DNA of 64,000 bases from Lachnocurva sp045579705 (lineage in GTDB: Bacteria; Bacillota; Clostridia; Lachnospirales; Lachnospiraceae), in contig JAZNMP010000032.1 of assembly GCA_045579705.1 (NCBI GenBank), forward strand, positions 40,424-104,423, given 5' to 3'. Each line of letters opens with the position of its first letter. The first letter of the stretch is position 1. Both the position numbers and the translations under genes were made by a program. The notes below the pieces were generated by a model, which worked only from the letters and a program-made list of their open reading frames with translations, did not search any database and had not been told where the DNA came from. Below are positions 1-7,301 of the stretch, piece after piece.

Positions 1-12
1 GGTCAAGAATAG
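1..12 (+). CDS. C-terminal tail of an upstream gene (possibly mutS), partial
   Basis: Three sense codons (Gly-Gln-Glu) followed by TAG end directly against the mutL start codon. The content is too short to identify. MutS is suggested only because mutS-mutL-miaA is a common clostridial gene order, so the identity is inference. Confidence 0.3.
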   Translation, partial: GQE

Positions 13-1890
13 ATGGTAAACAATGTAATCAATCTGTTAAGCGAGGGGACAATAGACAAAATAGCTGCAGGAGAGGTCATAGAGAGACCTTCTTCAGTCG
101 TAAAGGAGCTGGTTGAGAACGCAATTGACGCTGGCTCTAAAGCTATTTCTGTCGAGATTAAAGATGGAGGAATCTCTTATATCCGTGTCACAGATGATGG
201 TATGGGTATTCGCAGTGACCAGATTCAGAAAGCTTTCTTACGACATTCAACCAGTAAGATTCAGAACGCGGACGATATTCTTACTGTCAGAACTCTGGGA
301 TTCAGAGGAGAAGCGCTTTCATCTATAGCTGCGATTTCAAAGGTTAACTTACTTACAAAGACAGCGGATAATCCAGTCGGAATTTCTTATGTCATCGAAG
401 GTGGCAAAGAGAAATCCATGACAGAAATCGGTGCACCAAATGGTACAACTTTCATCATTGAGGATTTGTTCTATAACACACCGGTTAGAAAGAAATTCCT
501 AAACAGCCCTCAGACAGAAGGCCTAAAGATTCAGGAACTCATGGAACATCTGGCTCTGTCTAATCCGACGATTTCTTTCAGATTCATTAATCAGAACAAA
601 GAAAAGCTGGTCACTCCAGGAAATGGCAGTTTGAAAGATACGATTTATCGTATTTATGGTCGTGAAGTTGTAAAAAACATGCTTCCTATAGAATTCGAGA
701 CAAAGAATATGTCAGTTTCCGGATATATAGGAAAGGCTGTTATCAATAGAGGAAATCGTAAGTACGAGTCTTTCTTTGTAGACGGCAGATTCGTTCACGG
801 AAAGATGCTTTCACGTTCGGTAGAGGAAGGATATAAAGGGTATTTGATGCAGCATCAGTATCCATTCTTTATTCTGAATCTGACTTTTCCACCTGGAGCA
901 GTCGACGTTAACTTCCACCCAAAGAAGGAAGAGGTTCGTATTGAGAACAAAGACGAAATCTATACTGAACTTACGGTTGGAGTACACGAGAGACTGATTA
1001 GAAGAGAAGATATAGATATCATTCCGCTCGTAAAACCGGAAGATAAGAAGGAAGAAGTTCGAGGATTCGAACCTTTTGAAGCGCAGAATAACGACATTTT
1101 ACCGGAAGAAATCAAAACTGATATTTCAAAAACCGAAGAGGCAGAAGAAATACTAGAGGAAACTTTTTCCGATGTAAGTGAACATATTTCCTTAAAGGAA
1201 GATGTCATAGATTTCACTCCTGTAATACCTAAGGATGCAGAACTTGAGATGAAAGTTGTGCCAAAGGAAGAACCAAAATATGAGCAGCGTTCTTTCCTCG
1301 TTCCGGAGACTATAAAGGAAATTCATATCGTTGGGCAGGTCTTTGATACATACTGGATTATAGAATACGATAAAAAGATGTATCTGGTGGATCAGCATGC
1401 TGCGCATGAAAAAGTAAACTTTGAGCGCCTGATGAAGAAAGTAGCGACAAATGAAGTTTACTCACAGACTATCAGCCCACCTATTATGATTTCGCTCAGC
1501 TCTGAGGAAATCGCAACTTTAGAGAAGTATATGGATGAGTTCAATGCACTAGGATTTTCTATTTCTTCATTTGGAGGAAAGGATTTCGCACTGACAGAAG
1601 TTCCATATGAAATGGATTCTATTGATAAAAAACAGCTTTTTTATGATATACTGTCAGACGCTGGTAAATGGAAAAATGTTTCAGATGCAAAGATCGTGCG
1701 AGAAAGAATCGCTACGATGGCTTGTAAAGCGTCGATTAAGGGAAATCAGCGAATTTCAGAACGCGAGATGGAGACTCTGCTTCGTGAGATGCTTACGCTG
1801 GATAATCCATATCATTGTCCTCATGGCAGACCTACGATGGTCGCTTTTTCCCGTGAGGATTTAGATAAGATGTTCAAGAGGATAGTTTAA
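13..1890 (+). CDS. mutL: DNA mismatch repair protein MutL
   Basis: MutL couples mismatch recognition by MutS to strand excision. The N-terminal GHKL ATPase motifs are visible: ELVENAIDAG with the metal-binding Asn36, DDGMGI, and GFRGEALSSI. After an acidic, low-complexity linker (about residues 330-430) comes the C-terminal dimerisation/endonuclease domain. It carries the metal-site motif DQHAAHEKVNFE, which fits DQHA(X)2E(X)4E, plus ACKAS and CPHGRP near the end. This identifies the nicking type of MutL found in bacteria without MutH. The length of 625 residues is normal. The start abuts the preceding stop without a strong ribosome binding site, so translational coupling is likely. The TAA overlaps the miaA ATG by one base. 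Confidence 0.97.
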   Translation: MVNNVINLLSEGTIDKIAAGEVIERPSSVVKELVENAIDAGSKAISVEIKDGGISYIRVTDDGMGIRSDQIQKAFLRHSTSKIQNADDILTVRTLGFRGEALSSIAAISKVNLLTKTADNPVGISYVIEGGKEKSMTEIGAPNGTTFIIEDLFYNTPVRKKFLNSPQTEGLKIQELMEHLALSNPTISFRFINQNKEKLVTPGNGSLKDTIYRIYGREVVKNMLPIEFETKNMSVSGYIGKAVINRGNRKYESFFVDGRFVHGKMLSRSVEEGYKGYLMQHQYPFFILNLTFPPGAVDVNFHPKKEEVRIENKDEIYTELTVGVHERLIRREDIDIIPLVKPEDKKEEVRGFEPFEAQNNDILPEEIKTDISKTEEAEEILEETFSDVSEHISLKEDVIDFTPVIPKDAELEMKVVPKEEPKYEQRSFLVPETIKEIHIVGQVFDTYWIIEYDKKMYLVDQHAAHEKVNFERLMKKVATNEVYSQTISPPIMISLSSEEIATLEKYMDEFNALGFSISSFGGKDFALTEVPYEMDSIDKKQLFYDILSDAGKWKNVSDAKIVRERIATMACKASIKGNQRISEREMETLLREMLTLDNPYHCPHGRPTMVAFSREDLDKMFKRIV

Positions 1891-2840
1891 TGGTAAAACC
1901 ACCACTGATTATTATTGCCGGCCCAACTGCGGTCGGCAAAACTGCGATTTCAGTTAAATTAGCGCAGAAACTCAATGCAGAGATTATATCTGCTGATTCT
2001 ATGCAGGTTTATAAAGGCCTCGATGTAGGAACTGCTAAAGTTACTGAATCGGAAATGCAAGGCGTTAGACATCACATGATAGATGTCTTAGAACCTTGTG
2101 AGAATTTCGATGTCTCTACTTTCAAAACGATGTTCGATGAAGCAGTCAGCGATATTTTATCCAGAAATCATCTGCCTATCATGGTGGGTGGAACTGGATT
2201 CTATATTCAGGCGGCTTTATATGGAATCGATTTTAACGAAAGCGCAAAGAGCGGTGAGTATAGAGCTCATCTCGAAGAAGAGATTAAGCTTGGAAATGCT
2301 GACAAATTATACGAAGAACTAAAACGTATCGATCCTGAATCAGCTGAGAAGATTCATCCTAATAATCATGTCAGACTTACCAGAGCACTCGAGTATTATC
2401 ATGAAACGGGCGAGCCGATTTCAAAGCATAATAATGAGCAGAGTGCGAAAGAAAGCCGTTTTAACGAGCTTTTTGTCGTTCTAACAGATGATAGAGCGGC
2501 TTTATATGATCGCATTAATCGTAGAGTAGATGTGATGGTTGAATGTGGTCTGCTTTCTGAAGCAGAATGGCTGTTAAGCTTAGGACTTACTAAAGATCAC
2601 ACTTCTATGAAAGGAATCGGCTATCATGAGTTAAATCCGCTTCCGCAGAATGAAGATGAGCTGAAGACTGCAATCGCTAAGATTAAACAGGATTCCAGAC
2701 ATTATGCAAAACGTCAGCTGACCTGGTTCAGAAGAGAACCTAATGTAACCTGGGTTGACCGTCAGAATTTTAAAGACAACGATGAAATCGTTGAATATAT
2801 ATATAACAAGTATGTAACGGAGATTCAAAATGGAAATTAA
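1890..2840 (+). CDS. miaA: tRNA dimethylallyltransferase MiaA
   Basis: MiaA transfers a dimethylallyl group to N6 of A37 in tRNAs that read codons starting with U. MiaB, encoded at 55.0-56.4 kb in this window, then methylthiolates the same base. The P-loop GPTAVGKT lies at residues 11-18, followed by the family signatures DSMQVY and GGTGFY and a conserved C-terminal region ending in a tRNA-contacting QLTWFRREP stretch. At 316 residues the length is typical. The start overlaps the mutL stop (TAATG) and the end overlaps the next gene by 11 bases, so the three genes are probably co-transcribed and coupled. Confidence 0.97.
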   Translation: MVKPPLIIIAGPTAVGKTAISVKLAQKLNAEIISADSMQVYKGLDVGTAKVTESEMQGVRHHMIDVLEPCENFDVSTFKTMFDEAVSDILSRNHLPIMVGGTGFYIQAALYGIDFNESAKSGEYRAHLEEEIKLGNADKLYEELKRIDPESAEKIHPNNHVRLTRALEYYHETGEPISKHNNEQSAKESRFNELFVVLTDDRAALYDRINRRVDVMVECGLLSEAEWLLSLGLTKDHTSMKGIGYHELNPLPQNEDELKTAIAKIKQDSRHYAKRQLTWFRREPNVTWVDRQNFKDNDEIVEYIYNKYVTEIQNGN

Positions 2841-4122
2841 TTCTATGTACAAAGATTTTGGAATCAGCGACAAAGTTCGCTCTTTCGGTGAAAAGGTCTT
2901 AAGAGATCTAGATGAGAGATTTAGACAGATTGATGAGACTACTGAATATAATCAGCTTAAAGTCATTCATGCTATGCAGGAAGCAAAAGTAGATGCAGAA
3001 TGTTTTAATGCATCTTCAGGATATGGATATGATGATGTCGGACGTGAAAAGCTTGAATTAGTATATGCAAAGACTTTTGGAACAGAGGATGCTCTCGTTC
3101 GTCCACAGATTACTTGTGGAACACATGCGCTGGCACTTGCTTTGATGTCAAATTTACGTCCAGGTGATGAGCTCCTTTCTCCAGTAGGTCGTCCTTACGA
3201 TACCCTCGAAGAAGTAATCGGAATTCGTCCTTCAAAAGGTTCCCTTAAGGAATATAGCATTTCTTACAGAGAAGTGGATTTGCTCGAAGATGGAACTTTC
3301 GATTATGAAAACATTAAGAAGGCTATTAACGAAAAAACAAAGCTCGTAACTATTCAAAGATCAAAGGGCTATGCTTCACGTCCTACATTCTCAGTTACAC
3401 AGATTGGCGAGCTTATTAAGTTTATTAAAGGCATTAAGCCTGAAGTAATCGTAATGGTCGATAACTGTTATGGAGAATTTGTAGAACGAATCGAGCCTTC
3501 ACAGGTTGGAGCAGACATGGTTGTCGGATCTTTGATAAAGAACCCGGGCGGCGGACTTGCACCTATCGGCGGTTATATCGCAGGTACTAAAGAATGTGTA
3601 GAGAATGCAGCTTTTAGACTTACTTCTCCTGGACTCGGTAAGGAAGTCGGAGCTTCTTTAGGCAACAATAGAGCTTTCATGCAAGGTTTTTTCCTGGCGC
3701 CGACAGTTACTTCAGCTGCATTAAAAGGTGCCATCTTTGCTGCAAATATCTACGAAAGATTAGGATACAAGTGTATTCCAAATGCTACTGAATCCAGACA
3801 TGATATCATTCAGTGCATCGAGCTTCACAGCCCAGAGAAACTTTGCAAATTCGCAGAAGGAATTCAGTCTGCATCTCCGGTTGATTCTTATGTAACACCA
3901 GTTCCATGGGATATGCCGGGATATGATAGTCAGGTTATCATGGCCGCTGGAGCTTTCATTCAGGGTTCTTCAATCGAGCTTTCATGTGATGGTCCACTTA
4001 GAGAACCTTACGCTGTATATTTCCAGGGTGGTTTGACATGGTACCATGCAAAGCTTGGTATTCTTTCATCTCTACAGAAACTTGTAGATGCGAATCTTGT
4101 TAATATAGACTCTTTATGCTAA
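2830..4122 (+). CDS. ynbB: PLP-dependent methionine gamma-lyase/aluminium-resistance family protein (YnbB type)
   Basis: This is a fold-type I PLP enzyme of the family annotated as aluminium resistance protein or methionine gamma-lyase-like, called YnbB in Bacillus. It is probably a cytosolic C-S lyase, but the physiological substrate is not established. Supporting motifs are ITCGTHALALAL, where the cofactor phosphate binds, MVDNCYGEF with the ring-stacking Asp, and GSLIKNPGGG with the likely Schiff-base Lys237. The length of 430 residues matches the family. A GGAG sits seven bases upstream of the chosen ATG inside miaA. A second ATG five codons downstream is possible. Its position after miaA agrees with a common clostridial order. 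Confidence 0.88.
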   Translation: MEINSMYKDFGISDKVRSFGEKVLRDLDERFRQIDETTEYNQLKVIHAMQEAKVDAECFNASSGYGYDDVGREKLELVYAKTFGTEDALVRPQITCGTHALALALMSNLRPGDELLSPVGRPYDTLEEVIGIRPSKGSLKEYSISYREVDLLEDGTFDYENIKKAINEKTKLVTIQRSKGYASRPTFSVTQIGELIKFIKGIKPEVIVMVDNCYGEFVERIEPSQVGADMVVGSLIKNPGGGLAPIGGYIAGTKECVENAAFRLTSPGLGKEVGASLGNNRAFMQGFFLAPTVTSAALKGAIFAANIYERLGYKCIPNATESRHDIIQCIELHSPEKLCKFAEGIQSASPVDSYVTPVPWDMPGYDSQVIMAAGAFIQGSSIELSCDGPLREPYAVYFQGGLTWYHAKLGILSSLQKLVDANLVNIDSLC

Positions 4123-4141
4123 AATTATTTGTTGTTTGTTG

Positions 4142-4163
4142 GCTCCTTTGATACGAAAGGAGC
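4142..4163 (+). promoter_or_regulatory. Hairpin that includes the radC ribosome binding site
   Basis: GCTCCTTT (4142-4149) and AAAGGAGC (4156-4163) are perfect inverted repeats of eight bases around a six-base loop. The right arm contains AAAGGAG, the Shine-Dalgarno sequence five bases before the radC ATG at 4168. The RNA hairpin would hide it. There is no U-run after the stem, so a normal terminator for the preceding gene is less likely. Confidence 0.6.
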
Positions 4164-4167
4164 GTTT

Positions 4168-4863
4168 ATGAACTATTATAATTCTCAATCTTTGAATCGA
4201 GCTATGCTTTCACCTAGTGAGAAGGCAGAGCAATTTGGCATCGAATATCTGACTGATACCGAACTTTTGTCTATAGTGCTAAAGAACGGCGCCGGAGATA
4301 AGTATGCCTACGAACTTGCTTCGTCTGTGCTCGCTTATCACAAGGGAAATCTAAGCAACCTGCGTACTATGAGTCTGCAGGAAATCATGTGTTTAGATGG
4401 TATAGGCAGGGCTAGATCCATACTGCTGAAGGCTATTTCAGAGCTTGCAGTTCGACTGATTCAGGAAGAGAGAAGAGACAGAATCTCTTTGTCTAACAGC
4501 TATTCTGTGGCCATGTACTTCATGGAAATCATGAGGTATTGTCCTACGGAAAAAATCCTCGCAGTTTATTTCAATTGCAAGAATGAGCTTTTAGGTTATG
4601 AAGAGATTTCTAAAGGTACAAAGAATGAAGTTCTGTTAGATCCGGCTTTGGTATTTAAAATCGGATTCAATTTCAATGCTTATTCTTTGGTCTTAGTACA
4701 CAATCATCCTAGTGGTGATCCTTCGCCTAGCGTAGCAGATTACAATATGACGAAACGCTTAAAGGAATGCGGAGCAATGCTCGGTATAAATGTGAAGGAC
4801 CATATCATAATAGGTGACAATGTTTATTACAGTTTTTTCGAACGAAACGTTCTGAAAGCTTAG
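4168..4863 (+). CDS. radC: RadC/DUF2466-family JAB-domain protein
   Basis: RadC-family protein with an N-terminal helix-hairpin-helix segment (LDGIGRARS) and a C-terminal JAB/MPN metal-binding domain. The zinc motif is HNHPSGDPSPS, with His178, His180 and a following Asp. The original link to radiation repair is disputed, and the biochemical activity is unknown. The ATG at 4168 is preferred over a start 13 codons upstream because it has a well-placed AAAGGAG and matches the family N-terminus, which begins just before MLSPSEKAEQFG. That gives 231 residues. The gene often lies directly before mreB in Firmicutes, as here. Confidence 0.93.
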   Translation: MNYYNSQSLNRAMLSPSEKAEQFGIEYLTDTELLSIVLKNGAGDKYAYELASSVLAYHKGNLSNLRTMSLQEIMCLDGIGRARSILLKAISELAVRLIQEERRDRISLSNSYSVAMYFMEIMRYCPTEKILAVYFNCKNELLGYEEISKGTKNEVLLDPALVFKIGFNFNAYSLVLVHNHPSGDPSPSVADYNMTKRLKECGAMLGINVKDHIIIGDNVYYSFFERNVLKA

Positions 4864-4876
4864 GAGGAAAATTGAT

Positions 4877-5896
4877 ATGTCCAATGGATATGGTATAGAT
4901 CTAGGTACTACAAACCTAAAGATTTATAGCAAAGCATCAGAAGATGTTACTAATGTTAAAAATACTATTGCTCTTTACGACAAAGGCAAGGTATATGCTT
5001 ATGGAGATGATGCTTATTCAATGTATGAAAAGGCACCAGAATCTTTAAACGTATCTTTCCCAATTAATAACGGAGTTATTTCTGACTTCGATAATATGCA
5101 GACTATCTTAAAAGAAGTCCTTGAGAAAGAAGTAAAGGCTCATCTCAAAGGAGCAGATATCGTTATCGCTGTACCTACTGATATTACAGAGGTAGAGAAG
5201 AAGGCGTTCAACGATATTTTTAAGAAAAAGAATACAAAGGCAAAGGTTAAATCAGTTTCTCTTTGCGAGAAGCCATTGGCTTGTGCTTTAGGTATGGGAC
5301 TTGATATTACAGAACCAACTGGTGTTATGGTTGTAGACCTCGGAGCAGATACTACAGAAATATCAGTTATCTCATTGGGCGGACTAGTTCTTTCATCATT
5401 ACTTCCATTTGGCGGAAATAAACTTGATGAAGATATCGTTACTCACTTAAAGAGAAAGTACAACTTGCTCATCGGTCAGAAGACAGCTAAAGATTTGAAA
5501 GAGAATATCGGATCTACACTTCCTGATAGAGGAGAGACTATGGAAGTTGTAGGTAGAGACGTAGTAGCAGGTCTCCCTATTTCTATGGAAATTAATTCTG
5601 ACATGGTTTACGAAGGAATGAAGGAAGATTTGAATTCTATCTGTAACTCTATAAAGATGATTCTCGAAAAAGTTCCACCAGAACTTGCAAAGGACATAGT
5701 TCATTCAGGTATCTACCTCACAGGTGGTACATCAAAGCTTCATGGTATCAGTACTCTGTTTAACGAGCTTACAAATATCAATATGAATGTCTTTGAAGAA
5801 GGTGAGAATACAGTCGCTCTCGGACTTGGAAAAATTCTCACAGATGCGAAGTATCGCAAATTTGGTTACACATTAAAATCTAGAGTCTTTGACTAA
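4877..5896 (+). CDS. mreB: Rod-shape actin homologue MreB
   Basis: MreB forms membrane-associated filaments that guide lateral peptidoglycan synthesis by the elongation machinery. The actin-fold signatures are present: phosphate-1 GIDLGTTN near residues 6-13, phosphate-2 VMVVDLGADTTEIS, and the adenosine motif GIYLTGGTSKL. The length of 339 residues is typical. A strong AGGAGG lies just after the radC stop. It is the first gene of a tightly packed mreB-mreC-mreD-PBP2-minC-rodA cluster, which fixes its role in cell shape. Confidence 0.96.
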   Translation: MSNGYGIDLGTTNLKIYSKASEDVTNVKNTIALYDKGKVYAYGDDAYSMYEKAPESLNVSFPINNGVISDFDNMQTILKEVLEKEVKAHLKGADIVIAVPTDITEVEKKAFNDIFKKKNTKAKVKSVSLCEKPLACALGMGLDITEPTGVMVVDLGADTTEISVISLGGLVLSSLLPFGGNKLDEDIVTHLKRKYNLLIGQKTAKDLKENIGSTLPDRGETMEVVGRDVVAGLPISMEINSDMVYEGMKEDLNSICNSIKMILEKVPPELAKDIVHSGIYLTGGTSKLHGISTLFNELTNINMNVFEEGENTVALGLGKILTDAKYRKFGYTLKSRVFD

Positions 5897-5910
5897 GGAC
5901 TGAGTAAAAT

Positions 5911-6765
5911 ATGAGACAAAACAAAGGGCCTAAGATCCCAAGTAATATTTTATTTTTAATATTATTTACTGTCAGTATTTTGTTCCTGCTGATTAGTTAC
6001 GTTACTAATTTCTCAGGTGGAGTACTCGGAACAGTTTCAAACACTTTCTTTGTTCCAATGCAGAGTGGTATCGAAACTGTTGGTTCCGCTATTTCATCTG
6101 AGAGAAAAGAGCGTAAGACTATCAAAGAATTGCAGAAAGAAAATGCTGCACTTAACGAAAAAGTAAATACTCTTTCTAACCAGTTAAACCAGATTCAGCT
6201 TCAGAAATCTGAGCTCACTGATTTGCAGAAGCTCTACGAGCTGGATCAGAAATATTCTAATTATAAGAAAACTGCTGCAACCATAGTAGCGAGAAGCAGT
6301 GACAACTGGTTCAATACCTTCACTATCAATAAAGGTACTAAAGACGGTATTGAAGTAGATATGAATGTTATCGCTGATGGCGGTTTGGTTGGAATCGTGG
6401 TAAAAACTGGAAAACATTATTCTGTAGTTCGAGCTATTATCGATGACAGCTCAAATGTTAGTGGTATGTCTCTAAATACTGGAAATACATGTATCATTTC
6501 CGGTGGTTTGGAATCCATGACAGAGAAGAATCGTATCAATATTTCAAAGCTTGAAGATATGAATAATGCTATTAAAACAGGCGAACCTATCGTTACTAGC
6601 AATATCAGTGACAAATACCTGCCTGGTTTATTAATCGGTTATGTAGACAAAATCAAATTGGATGATAACGAAATTACATACTCAGGTTACCTTACACCTG
6701 CTGTAGATTTTAAACATCTTCAGAATGTTCTCGTTATCAAGACAAAGAAGGAGACTGCAGACTGA
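5911..6765 (+). CDS. mreC: Rod-shape-determining protein MreC
   Basis: MreC is a bitopic membrane protein that links MreB to PBP2 and activates it. A short basic N-terminus is followed by one membrane segment (about residues 13-33). A coiled coil rich in Lys, Glu, Gln and Leu follows (about 62-110), and then the beta-barrel outer domain. The length of 284 residues fits the family. It sits 14 bases after mreB, and its TGA overlaps the mreD ATG by one base. Confidence 0.94.
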   Translation: MRQNKGPKIPSNILFLILFTVSILFLLISYVTNFSGGVLGTVSNTFFVPMQSGIETVGSAISSERKERKTIKELQKENAALNEKVNTLSNQLNQIQLQKSELTDLQKLYELDQKYSNYKKTAATIVARSSDNWFNTFTINKGTKDGIEVDMNVIADGGLVGIVVKTGKHYSVVRAIIDDSSNVSGMSLNTGNTCIISGGLESMTEKNRINISKLEDMNNAIKTGEPIVTSNISDKYLPGLLIGYVDKIKLDDNEITYSGYLTPAVDFKHLQNVLVIKTKKETAD

Positions 6766-7301
6766 TGGTAAATAGAAAGTCCATACTCAAGAAGGTGCTG
6801 ATCTTTGGTATAGCAGTATATATACTCTATATCCTACAGACAGCCCTTTTTCCGTATTTTGAATTAGGTGGAATAGTTCCAAATCTGTTACTCATATTGA
6901 CTGTATTCTATGGCTTTATGAGAAATAGTAGAGAAGGTATGATTGCAGGCTTTTGCTGCGGTTTGGTACTCGACTTTACTACAGGACTGTTATTTGGAGT
7001 ACATATTCTAGCCTTACTGTTAATCGGTTTCTTAAACGGATTCTTCAGAAAAATATTTTTCGGAGACGATGTAAAACTGCCGATACTTTTTACTGGAATT
7101 AGTGACTTATTTTATGGTCTATTCATGTATTTCTTCTTCTTTGTTCCTAGAGGAAGTACACATTTTGGATATTTCTTAATGAACGTAATGATACCAGAAG
7201 CTGTTTATACTGTAATGGTAGCTTTTGTTCTGTATTTTATTTTTTCAAAAATCTTTGAAAGACTAGACCGTGACGAAAGAAAAGTGGAGCATATATTTTG
7301 A
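6765..7301 (+). CDS. mreD: Rod-shape-determining protein MreD
   Basis: MreD is an integral membrane partner of MreC in the elongasome. The protein is very hydrophobic, with about five predicted membrane segments. Examples are FGIAVYILYILQTALF near the N-terminus and MVAFVLYFIFSKIF near the end. It has the usual length (178 residues). MreD sequences diverge strongly, so the assignment rests on the hydropathy pattern and on its place between mreC and the PBP2 gene, which overlaps it by four bases. Confidence 0.92.
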   Translation: MVNRKSILKKVLIFGIAVYILYILQTALFPYFELGGIVPNLLLILTVFYGFMRNSREGMIAGFCCGLVLDFTTGLLFGVHILALLLIGFLNGFFRKIFFGDDVKLPILFTGISDLFYGLFMYFFFFVPRGSTHFGYFLMNVMIPEAVYTVMVAFVLYFIFSKIFERLDRDERKVEHIF

